A stretch of 5,507 nucleotides of DNA from an uncultured beta proteobacterium. Lineage in GTDB: Bacteria; Pseudomonadota; Gammaproteobacteria; Burkholderiales; Burkholderiaceae_C. Every line of letters starts with the position of its first letter. Position 1 is the first letter of the stretch. A model generated the notes under the pieces. The model searched no databases and was not told the DNA's origin. It saw nothing but the letters and a program-made list of their open reading frames with translations. Of this stretch, positions 1-5,507 are shown in pieces. The stretch is from the NCBI GenBank assembly GCA_903958915.1, contig CAJBVC010000428.1, positions 1-5,507 of the forward strand, given 5' to 3'. Made by a program: the position numbers and the translations under genes.

Positions 1-762
1 GTCCGCATCCGCGCCGGGGTCCAATTCTGGCAGGCGCACCGCACAACCCTGGAGCGTGCCGAGCAGGAGTTTGGTGTACCAGCCAACATTGTCGTGGGGG
101 TCATCGGCGTGGAGACCATCTACGGGCAACAAACGGGCACCTACCGAGTCATGGATGCCCTTTGCACGTTGGCTTTTGACTTTCCACAGGAGCACCCGCG
201 TGCTGCTGAACGCGCCGCGTTCTTCCGCTCTGAACTCGAAGCATTTTTGAAACTCACCCATCGCACCGGCACCGAACCGCTGGCCCTGCGCGGCAGTTAT
301 GCCGGCGCCATGGGGTTGCCGCAATTCATGCCCTCGAGTTGGGACAAATATGCGATCGACTTTGATGGGGACGCCCGGGTGGATCTGTTCCTCAGTGCAG
401 CCGATGTCATCGGTTCGATTGCCAACTACTTCAAAGCGTTCCAGTGGCAGCGCGGCATGGCCACCCATTACCCCGTGCGATTCAACATGGACACGCTGGA
501 CAAAGCCCGACTGCTTGCGCCAGACATCCTTCCAAGCTTCTCGCCTGCGACATTCGCAGCCCTGGGCGTGGAGCTGGAGCCGGACGCACAGCGACACCCC
601 GGGCCGCTGGCACTGGTAGAACTGCAAAATGGCAACGCCCCACCCATCTACCTGGCAGGCACCGAGAATTTTTACGCCATTACCCGCTACAACTGGAGCA
701 GCTATTACGCGCTGGCGGTGATTGAACTCGGGCAGGCAGTCGCCGACGCCATGCCAAAATAG
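1..762 (+). CDS. mltB: Lytic murein transglycosylase B (MltB family), 5'-truncated by window edge
   Basis: The reading frame is open from base 1 and ends at TAG 760-762, giving 253 visible residues. MltB enzymes cleave the MurNAc-GlcNAc bond of peptidoglycan non-hydrolytically, leaving 1,6-anhydroMurNAc ends, in the periplasm. Family signatures appear in order: an FW..H stretch near visible residue 9; GVIGVETIYG, whose Glu at visible residue 38 (codon 112-114) matches the catalytic Glu of the family; SYAGAMGLPQFMPSS at 99-113; an Asp-rich loop DFDGDARVD at 120-128, resembling the metal-binding loop of Slt35; and the C-terminal NFYAITRYN at 223-231. Roughly the first 100 or more residues, including the signal peptide or lipobox, lie outside the window, so soluble versus lipoprotein form cannot be judged. 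The GTG at 94 is internal because conserved sequence continues upstream of it. The SPOR gene follows three bases later, suggesting an operon. Family assignment is secure; the exact paralogue is less so. Confidence 0.93.
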   Translation, partial: VRIRAGVQFWQAHRTTLERAEQEFGVPANIVVGVIGVETIYGQQTGTYRVMDALCTLAFDFPQEHPRAAERAAFFRSELEAFLKLTHRTGTEPLALRGSYAGAMGLPQFMPSSWDKYAIDFDGDARVDLFLSAADVIGSIANYFKAFQWQRGMATHYPVRFNMDTLDKARLLAPDILPSFSPATFAALGVELEPDAQRHPGPLALVELQNGNAPPIYLAGTENFYAITRYNWSSYYALAVIELGQAVADAMPK

Positions 763-765
763 GCT

Positions 766-2061
766 ATGGCCGACGCATCCGCGAATTCCTCCACAGCGCC
801 TCCGCTATTGACTGCGCCGGCGGAAGGTCCCGCTGACACCCCGGATACCACCACAACTTTGTACCGGGCGATTCTGGGCGAGGTTCACACCGAGTACTAC
901 CTCGCGGCGTTCAACCGCATCGATGCTGCCGAGCGGTGGCAGCCGCAATGGAACTGGGCAGCCAGTCTATGCACCCTGAGCTGGCTGGTGTTTCGCCAAC
1001 TGTGGAGTGCCGCCCTGTACTACGCGGGGTGCGTCGTTGCCGGATTTCTTTTGATCTTTGGCATCGGAGGGCTTGTACTCCAGTTTTCATCCGTCACAGA
1101 GCTGGTGCTAGCAGGCGCATTTGCGGGAGCGCTCTTTGCCGTGCCTGGCTTGCTGGGAACGACGCTGTTGCATGCTGATTGCCGCAGACGCATGACACTA
1201 GCCCTGCGCGCCAGCAACACGGACGAGGAAGCGCGCCTGACGCTCGTTGGGCAGGCAAGTACGCGCCGCCGCATGGGCGTGCTGGTGGCCATCAATACCA
1301 TTTGCGTGGCACTGATGGGCCTGGCAGCTTCGCAATGGCTGGAGTTTGCTGAAAGCGCCGGCAGTCTGGCGCGGCCCGCAACCACCGATCTGACCCCAGC
1401 AGCGGCCACACCCGCAGCGGCCACTCCGGCACCCGCCACACCAGTTCCCACCACGCCATCGGGTGCCGAGGTCACGTCGCCCACCATTGCGGTCAGCGCC
1501 TCCGCGCCTGCACCAGTGCCACAGACCGCAGCGTCATCAGCGCCCCTTGCCGCAATCGCTTCAGCGCCTGCGTCGGCACCGGCGGCTGGCTCGCCGACTG
1601 CATCCCCGGCACCGCGGCCGGTGACCGGTACCGCCGGCCGCTCAGCCGAAGGGCCGGTGCCGTGGGAAGCCATGAAGATTGCCCCACCTCGTCCCGATGT
1701 CGCGCCACTGCCGGCGATCGGACCCAAGAAACTTGTCGTTGACTCGCCGTGGACCGGCCCAATGTCTGCCGCGTCCACCACAGCCAAGCCAAACCTGCCC
1801 TCAAAACCCGTCAAAGCCGCAACCACCGAGCGGCAGATGCTGATCAACGTGGGGCTCTTTGCGGTAGAAGATAACGCCCGCAATGTCTATAACAAGCTCG
1901 ACGCTGCCGGGCTCCCCGCGACGCTGCAACCCTTTACCACGGCCAAGGGACAGCGGTTTCGTGTACGCGTGGGACCTTACGCGAGTCGTGCCGAAGCCGA
2001 CGCGGCGGCAGGAAAAATCCGAGCGCTCGCTTTAGAGGCGGTTGTGATCGAAAGCCCGTGA
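766..2061 (+). CDS. DUF2628-like inner-membrane protein with C-terminal SPOR domain
   Basis: This is a 431-residue protein with three parts. Residues 33-150 resemble DUF2628: an aromatic-rich YYLAAF / WNWAAS / W.VFRQLW pattern followed by hydrophobic helices at about 82-105 and 112-135. A basic loop (RRR at 140-142 and 167-169) precedes a third helix at about 170-188. The positive charges suggest a cytoplasmic N-terminus and a periplasmic C-terminus. Residues 200-350 are a low-complexity Pro/Ala/Thr/Ser linker, probably disordered and spanning the periplasm. Residues 356-431 form a SPOR domain (start INVGLFAVEDNARNVYNKL, then GQRFRVRVGPYASRAEAD). SPOR domains are known to bind glycan strands lacking stem peptides and often localise proteins to the septum; that this one does so is inferred. 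The ATG lies three bases after the mltB stop, in the same frame, with no clear Shine-Dalgarno, so translation probably depends on ribosomes finishing mltB. No later Met precedes the membrane region, which supports this start. Confidence 0.88.
   Translation: MADASANSSTAPPLLTAPAEGPADTPDTTTTLYRAILGEVHTEYYLAAFNRIDAAERWQPQWNWAASLCTLSWLVFRQLWSAALYYAGCVVAGFLLIFGIGGLVLQFSSVTELVLAGAFAGALFAVPGLLGTTLLHADCRRRMTLALRASNTDEEARLTLVGQASTRRRMGVLVAINTICVALMGLAASQWLEFAESAGSLARPATTDLTPAAATPAAATPAPATPVPTTPSGAEVTSPTIAVSASAPAPVPQTAASSAPLAAIASAPASAPAAGSPTASPAPRPVTGTAGRSAEGPVPWEAMKIAPPRPDVAPLPAIGPKKLVVDSPWTGPMSAASTTAKPNLPSKPVKAATTERQMLINVGLFAVEDNARNVYNKLDAAGLPATLQPFTTAKGQRFRVRVGPYASRAEADAAAGKIRALALEAVVIESP
1396..1455 (+). 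repeat. Four 15-base units encoding PAAAT-type pentapeptides
   Basis: Four consecutive 15-base units encode PAAAT, PAAAT, PAPAT and PVPTT (residues 211-230 of the SPOR protein). The first two are nearly identical in DNA and the others diverge progressively. This looks like slippage or unequal-crossover expansion inside a flexible periplasmic linker, where length changes should be tolerated. The rest of the linker is also Ala/Pro-rich but less regular. Confidence 0.7.
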
Positions 2062-2094
2062 CCGTGCAGGCGGTGGCCGAATTCAGCCCGGTCA
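2059..2094. repeat. Short inverted repeat holding both convergent stop codons
   Basis: The six-base arms TGACCG (2059-2064) and CGGTCA (2089-2094) are exact reverse complements. Each arm contains the stop codon of one of the two converging genes: TGA of the SPOR gene on the plus strand and TGA of the HDOD gene on the minus strand. The 24-base loop pairs only weakly and no T-run follows on either strand, so this is not a convincing intrinsic terminator. The 30-base gap (2062-2091) holds nothing else I can recognise. Confidence 0.3.
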
Positions 2095-3000
2095 GGAACC
2101 GAGGTTTACGCTTTCAAACAATGGGTGCAGCGCATCACTCCAGGCGTCGACCTCAATCTCGCTGACGTTGAGGTAGGCCAGACAACTGGCACCGAACGCC
2201 ACCCATTCCTTTTGTTCGCGAACCCCTTCATGGCTTGCCACCAGTTTTTCCGCGACCAGTGCCATCGCCACCAGCGTTCGTGCCTCCACCGGGATGCTCT
2301 CGGTTCGGAAAATCGTGAAGTCATGGTGCAATCGCACCGCCTGGTAAATCGTCTTGGGGAGCCGCCAGGTACGCGCCACCAAGGCGCCCACCACGGCATG
2401 GTCGGTCTTGTGGGCCGCGTTCTCGGTGGCGGTGAAGCTGCGATCCTGACGGGCCAGCGCCTCGGTCAGGGTGCCTGAGTAACCCCGCACCCCTTGCATG
2501 AGGATGGGAATCCCCACATGGTAAAAAAGACCGCAGGTGTAGGCTACATCCGGGTCCACGCCATATAACTGGCGCGCAATGTACTGCATCGCCAGCGCAC
2601 GACGGCTCGAAGTTTCCCAAAAGTGCTCGAGCAGCGGTGAATTGATACGGATGGAGTTGCGCAGCAGAAAAGCTGACAGCAGCTTCTCGGTCATTTTGAT
2701 GCCGAGCAACCCGAGTGCTTCGTTAACCGAAGTTACTGCACGCGAGCGCGCGTAGTATGGGCTGTTGGCGGTGCGTATCAGCGAAGCAGCCATGGCGACG
2801 TCGCGCCCTGCAATGTCGGCAATGACGGCCGGGTCCGGGTCCGACTGGTCCATCTCACGGCGCAGAGCAACCAGCAGATCCGGGCAAGGCGGTATCACAA
2901 TGTCGCGCAACGGACCGGACGCCAGTGCCTGGTCGAGTTCACGATCGGTATCGTTCACCGGTGCGGTTGGGGGTGCCTTCAGCGGCGCCTTGGGGTGCAT
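2092..3000 (-). CDS. HDOD-domain protein
   Basis: This 302-residue protein is almost entirely one HDOD domain, a non-catalytic relative of the HD phosphohydrolases found in bacterial signalling proteins. Visible hallmarks: IPPCPDLLVALRREM (36-50); IRTANSPYYARSRAVTSVNE (75-94), the typical 'ANS..Y' segment; ALGLLGIKMTEKLL (95-108); GLFYHVGIPIL (157-167), at the position where true HD enzymes have GLLHDIG; and KTDHAVVGALVARTWRLP (198-215) followed by VRLHH (222-226). The HD pair is not intact (Tyr-His instead of His-Asp), so phosphodiesterase activity is unlikely. No GGDEF, EAL, receiver or kinase domain is attached. Residues 1-20 are Pro/Ala-rich and probably disordered. The ATG at 3000-2998 has a good ribosome binding site five bases upstream. 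It lies 121 bases downstream of the alpha-E gene on the same strand and converges with the SPOR gene. HDOD proteins are regulators in several bacteria; the target of this one is unknown. Confidence 0.88.
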   Translation of the reverse strand: MHPKAPLKAPPTAPVNDTDRELDQALASGPLRDIVIPPCPDLLVALRREMDQSDPDPAVIADIAGRDVAMAASLIRTANSPYYARSRAVTSVNEALGLLGIKMTEKLLSAFLLRNSIRINSPLLEHFWETSSRRALAMQYIARQLYGVDPDVAYTCGLFYHVGIPILMQGVRGYSGTLTEALARQDRSFTATENAAHKTDHAVVGALVARTWRLPKTIYQAVRLHHDFTIFRTESIPVEARTLVAMALVAEKLVASHEGVREQKEWVAFGASCLAYLNVSEIEVDAWSDALHPLFESVNLGS

Positions 3001-3005
3001 GCCAA

Positions 3006-3010
3006 TCCTT
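3006..3010 (-). promoter_or_regulatory. Ribosome binding site of the HDOD gene
   Basis: On the minus strand AAGGA is followed by the five-base spacer TTGGC and the ATG at 3000-2998. The match and spacing support this ATG as the start. Confidence 0.7.
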
Positions 3011-3014
3011 GTCG

Positions 3015-3047
3015 CGTTGCGTGCCTGCCGGCATTATTACCGCAACG
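3015..3047 (-). repeat. Inverted repeat in the HDOD leader, possible operator or hairpin
   Basis: Exact seven-base arms, CGTTGCG (3015-3021) and CGCAACG (3041-3047), are separated by 19 bases. They flank the candidate -10 element, and the smaller palindrome TGCCGGCA (3026-3033) lies between them. The pair could be a repressor site covering the promoter or, if transcription starts further upstream, a leader hairpin just ahead of the ribosome binding site. The symmetry is directly visible; the function is inferred. Confidence 0.35.
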
Positions 3048-3061
3048 TCAGCCGTTGTGAT
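3033..3061 (-). promoter_or_regulatory. Candidate sigma70-type promoter for the HDOD gene
   Basis: Read on the minus strand, ATCACA (3061-3056, four of six matches to TTGACA) and AATAAT (3038-3033, five of six matches to TATAAT) are separated by 17 bases. This AT-rich patch stands out in GC-rich surroundings. Transcription would start near 3026, leaving a leader of about 25 bases. It would allow the HDOD gene to be expressed independently of the ATP-grasp/alpha-E pair. It was found by eye, with no scoring against background. Confidence 0.4.
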
Positions 3062-3081
3062 CGGCGGTTCTGCGCATCTGC

Positions 3082-3107
3082 TGCCCTGGCATCATGGCCG
3101 CCAGGCA
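3082..3107 (-). terminator. GC-rich stem-loop after the alpha-E gene, weak terminator candidate
   Basis: On the minus strand TGCCTGGC (3107-3100) can pair with GCCAGGGCA (3090-3082), with one bulged base and a nine-base loop. It starts 14 bases after the alpha-E stop codon, a typical place for a terminator, but no T-run follows. It may be a transcript 3'-end stabiliser or a chance structure. Confidence 0.3.
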
Positions 3108-3121
3108 CGCAGCGGGTCGGG

Positions 3122-4081
3122 TCAGCCAGCCGTTGGCACCAGGAATTCACGGCTGATGTGCGCACCCAGATCGTTCACGCGGTCAAGAAACTGCGTCAGA
3201 TACGCATGCAAACCGGTCGCAAGAATTTCATCGATACGCCCAAACTGCAGATCGGCCCGCAATTTTCCGGCCCGACGCTGGGTCTCGGCGGCCGGATCGC
3301 TGGTCACCAGGCTCAGGTTGCTGACCACTTCGTTCAAACTCGCGTGCAGTGAGCGCGGCATATCGGCTTTGAGTATCAGCAGTTCAGCCACAAGTTCGGG
3401 CTTGATGACGTCGCGGTAGACCTTGCGGTACACCTCAAAGCCCGAAACGCTGCGCAATATCGCACTCCAGTGGTAAAAGTCGTACTCTTGGTCTTTTTCA
3501 TTGGCAGCACCAAAAAAATCGCTCTCCACTGCGTGGAATTTGACGTCCACCAACCGCGCCGTGTTGTCGGCGCGTTCCAGAAATGTTCCGAGGCGCATGA
3601 AGTGCAATGCCTCGTCCATCAGCATGGTGCCCACCGTCACGCCACGCGAGAGGTGCGAACGAAATTTGACCCACTCGAAAAACTGCGCCGGATCGCTTTC
3701 AAAGTCGCCCGCCTTGAGCATGCGTTTCACTTCCAGCCAGGTCTGGTTGTGGGTCTCCCAGACCTCCGTGGTCAAGGTACCACGCACAGCACGGGCGTTC
3801 TCGCGTGCAGCGCCCAGGCACGAGACAATGCTGGACGGATTGCTTTCATCCTTCACCATGAAGTCCATGACTTCGCGCGCTTCGACGGCACCGTAGCGCT
3901 CGGCATAGGTACGGGTGAGCTCACTGATGCTGAGCAAACCCTGCCAGCCCATTTGGGCCACGGCGTCGGACTGGGGTAGCAACGCAGTTTGGTAATTGAC
4001 ATCGAGTAACCGCGCAGTGTTCTCGGCGCGCTCGATGTAGCGGGACATCCAGAATAAATGGTCGGCAGTGCGTGACAACAT
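3122..4081 (-). CDS. Alpha-E domain protein (DUF403)
   Basis: This 319-residue, mostly alpha-helical protein begins with the family hallmark MLSRTADHLFWMSRYIERAE. The motif around YIERAENTARLLDV (15-28) recurs as FLERADNTARLVDV (167-180), suggesting an internal duplication in which Glu, Arg, Asn and Asp are kept. The length fits a complete stand-alone alpha-E protein. The biochemical role is not established. It is found next to, or fused with, circularly permuted ATP-grasp enzymes, and comparative genomics has placed the pair in predicted peptide-synthesis or peptide-tagging operons, often with a transglutaminase-like protein and the Anbu peptidase. Here it follows the ATP-grasp gene by 13 bases, so co-transcription and translational coupling are very likely. 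The start at 4081 was chosen over an in-frame ATG at 4177 because it has the ribosome binding site and begins exactly at the conserved N-terminus. No signal peptide is seen, so it is probably cytoplasmic. Confidence 0.92.
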   Translation of the reverse strand: MLSRTADHLFWMSRYIERAENTARLLDVNYQTALLPQSDAVAQMGWQGLLSISELTRTYAERYGAVEAREVMDFMVKDESNPSSIVSCLGAARENARAVRGTLTTEVWETHNQTWLEVKRMLKAGDFESDPAQFFEWVKFRSHLSRGVTVGTMLMDEALHFMRLGTFLERADNTARLVDVKFHAVESDFFGAANEKDQEYDFYHWSAILRSVSGFEVYRKVYRDVIKPELVAELLILKADMPRSLHASLNEVVSNLSLVTSDPAAETQRRAGKLRADLQFGRIDEILATGLHAYLTQFLDRVNDLGAHISREFLVPTAG

Positions 4082-4089
4082 AACGGGTT

Positions 4090-4094
4090 TCCTT
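4090..4094 (-). promoter_or_regulatory. Ribosome binding site of the alpha-E gene, abutting the upstream stop
   Basis: On the minus strand the ATP-grasp stop TGA (4097-4095) runs directly into AAGGA (4094-4090), eight bases before the ATG at 4081. A ribosome terminating on the ATP-grasp gene sits on this site, which favours coupled translation. It also decides the alpha-E start. Confidence 0.7.
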
Positions 4095-5507
4095 TCAGGA
4101 TTGGAACTGGGCTTGCACGCCCGGCTCCGGGACGTCTGCCTTGTCGTCCTCCAGAATCCAGGTATCTTTGGTGCCACCGCCTTGCGACGAATTCACCACC
4201 AGCGAGCCGTCCTTGAGCGCCACACGGGTCAGCCCGCCTGGCACCATTTGCACGGTCTTTCCCGACAGCACGTAGGGACGCAAATCGATGTGGCGCGGTG
4301 CTATGCCGCTCTCGACAAACGTCGGACAACTCGACAGGCTCAGCGTCGGTTGGGCGATGTAACCGCTGGGGTTGGCCAGCAGGGCCTTGCGAAAATCTTC
4401 AATCTCGGCCTGGGTGGAAGCCGGCCCCACCAGCATGCCGTAGCCGCCCGCACCGTGCACTTCCTTGACCACCAGCTCTTTCAGATTCGCCAGCGTGTAG
4501 GCCAGATCGTCCTTGTTGCGGCACATGTAGGTTGGCACGTTGCTGAGAATGGGCTTCTCGCCCAGGTAAAACTCGATCATCTTGGGCACATAGGGGTAAA
4601 TCGACTTGTCGTCGGCCACACCGGTACCCACCGCATTGCAAATGGTCACGTGGCCGGCCCTGTAGGCATCCAGCAGACCGGCACAGCCCAGCGTGGAGGT
4701 CGGGCGAAACACGGTGGGATCGAGGAAGTCGTCATCCACACGGCGGTAGATCACATCGACACGGCGCGGCCCGCGGGTGGTGCGCATGTAGACAAACTTG
4801 TCTTTGACAAAAAGGTCCTGCCCTTCGACCAGCTCGACACCCATTTGCTGCGCCAAAAACGCATGCTCGAAGTAGGCGCTGTTGTACATGCCGGGTGTCA
4901 ACACGACCACGGTGGGCTCGGCAGTGGTCTCCGGGCTGCTCGCCCGCAGGGTTTCCAGCAACAGGTCGGGGTAATGCGCGATGGGAGCGACCCGGTGGGC
5001 ACTGAACAGATCAGGAAAGAGCCGCATCATCATCTTGCGGTCTTCCAGCATGTACGAAACACCCGAAGGCACACGCAGGTTGTCTTCAAGCACGTAGTAC
5101 TCGCCTTCCCCGGCTGCGTTGGGCGCACGAACAATGTCAATGCCGGAAATTTGCGAGTAGATCTGGTTGGGTACGCTCACGCCCATCATTTCGGGGCGGT
5201 ACTGGGCGTTGTTCTCGATCTGTTCGCGCGGGATGATGCCCGCCTTGAGAATCTCCTGGTCGTGGTAGACGTCATGGATAAACCGGTTGAGTGCGGTAAC
5301 GCGTTGCACCAGGCCCTCTTCCATCGTTGCCCACTCGTGCGCCGGAATGATGCGCGGAATCAGATCGAATGGAATGAGGCGCTCGGTGCCGGCACCTTCC
5401 TCGTCTTTTTCGCCGTACACAGCGAACGTGATGCCAACGCGCCGAAATATCATCTCGGCTTCTTCACGCCGCTTGGCCATCATGTCACCGGGCTGGCGCG
5501 CCAACCA
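4095..5507 (-). CDS. Circularly permuted type 2 ATP-grasp protein (DUF404/DUF407), 5'-truncated
   Basis: 470 residues are visible, beginning WLARQPGD at the window edge. The conserved N-terminal part of the family normally starts a few dozen residues earlier, so the true start lies beyond 5507. ATP-grasp enzymes join a carboxylate to an amine or thiol through an acyl-phosphate. The permuted order shows here. The region usually carrying acid/Asn/Arg metal-binding residues comes first (YYVLEDNLRVPSGVSYMLED, visible 137-156). A central segment ICNAVGTGVADDKSIYPYVP (289-308) follows. The probable nucleotide-binding Lys and Gly-rich loop LVVKEVHGAGGYGMLVG comes late (345-361), followed by HIDLRPYVL (406-414) and the terminal SSQGGGTKDTW (440-450). 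All these motifs look intact, so the enzyme is probably active. Its substrate is unknown; relatives are predicted to form peptide bonds. It is coupled to the alpha-E gene, its usual partner. No signal peptide can be assessed; the family is regarded as cytoplasmic. Confidence 0.92.
   Translation of the reverse strand, partial: WLARQPGDMMAKRREEAEMIFRRVGITFAVYGEKDEEGAGTERLIPFDLIPRIIPAHEWATMEEGLVQRVTALNRFIHDVYHDQEILKAGIIPREQIENNAQYRPEMMGVSVPNQIYSQISGIDIVRAPNAAGEGEYYVLEDNLRVPSGVSYMLEDRKMMMRLFPDLFSAHRVAPIAHYPDLLLETLRASSPETTAEPTVVVLTPGMYNSAYFEHAFLAQQMGVELVEGQDLFVKDKFVYMRTTRGPRRVDVIYRRVDDDFLDPTVFRPTSTLGCAGLLDAYRAGHVTICNAVGTGVADDKSIYPYVPKMIEFYLGEKPILSNVPTYMCRNKDDLAYTLANLKELVVKEVHGAGGYGMLVGPASTQAEIEDFRKALLANPSGYIAQPTLSLSSCPTFVESGIAPRHIDLRPYVLSGKTVQMVPGGLTRVALKDGSLVVNSSQGGGTKDTWILEDDKADVPEPGVQAQFQS

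Noticed and set aside
94..96. GTG at 94 as the start of the transglycosylase
   Set aside because: The frame is open to base 1 and encodes conserved family sequence upstream (FW..H and the GVP segment), so the gene begins before the window.
1020..1883. Long open frame on the minus strand inside the SPOR gene (287 codons)
   Set aside because: It is Ala/Ser/Val-rich sequence mirroring the GC-rich Pro/Ala linker on the plus strand. It has no recognisable domain, while the plus-strand frame has clear SPOR and membrane features.
2765..3419. Two plus-strand open frames (2765-3352 and 2925-3419) crossing the HDOD/alpha-E gap
   Set aside because: Most of their length lies opposite well-supported HDOD and alpha-E coding sequence, the proteins look random (Arg/Ser/Thr-rich), and neither matches a known family.
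3470..3979. Plus-strand open frames opposite the alpha-E gene (3470-3979, 3501-3896)
   Set aside because: They are antisense shadows of a conserved family gene, with His/Arg-rich composition and no domain.
4082..4177. Upstream in-frame ATG (4177) that would lengthen the alpha-E protein by 32 residues
   Set aside because: The extension overlaps the conserved end of the ATP-grasp gene by 83 bases, has unrelated low-quality sequence, and lies before the ribosome binding site and the conserved MLSRTADHLF start.
5502..5504. TTG at 5504 as the start of the ATP-grasp protein
   Set aside because: The codon before it (TGG, Trp) continues the conserved WLARQPGD segment, so the gene is cut by the window edge rather than starting here.
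1..5507. Mobile element, phage, CRISPR or defence system
   Set aside because: No transposase, integrase, terminal repeats, spaced direct repeats or defence-family motifs are visible. Composition and codon use appear uniform, as expected for core chromosome.

Overview
The window looks like chromosomal DNA from a Burkholderiales betaproteobacterium, most likely a Comamonadaceae member of the Rhodoferax/Polaromonas type. I infer this from the roughly 60% GC composition (judged by eye), the strong third-position G/C preference and the character of the proteins; no marker gene fixes the genus. It is densely coding: five genes, two of them cut by the window edges, with only 13 to 121 bases between neighbours on the minus strand. 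I see no tRNA, rRNA, insertion sequence, CRISPR array, phage gene or pseudogene.

Left part, plus strand (1-2061): the 3' end of a MltB-type lytic murein transglycosylase, then a 431-residue inner-membrane protein with a DUF2628-like three-helix N-terminus, a long Pro/Ala/Thr linker and a C-terminal SPOR domain. The two genes are three bases apart and in the same reading frame, separated by one amber stop codon. Both point to peptidoglycan: MltB cleaves glycan strands and SPOR domains bind glycan strands stripped of stem peptides. A shared role in wall remodelling, perhaps at the division site, is therefore a reasonable inference.

Right part, minus strand (read from 5507 down to 2092): a circularly permuted type 2 ATP-grasp enzyme (5' end outside the window), an alpha-E (DUF403) protein starting 13 bases after it, and, after a 121-base gap, an HDOD-domain protein. 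The ATP-grasp/alpha-E pair is the widespread core of a poorly understood gene set predicted to make or attach a peptide. That set often also encodes a transglutaminase-like protein and the proteasome-like peptidase Anbu, and neither follows alpha-E here. The gap before the HDOD gene contains a candidate stem-loop, a plausible sigma70-type promoter overlapping an inverted repeat, and a good ribosome binding site, so the HDOD gene may be transcribed independently. The two gene groups converge at 2062-2091.

The most interesting element is the ATP-grasp/alpha-E module, whose product remains unknown. It is a known conserved-family module rather than a wholly new system. The DUF2628-SPOR architecture coupled to mltB is the second point worth following.
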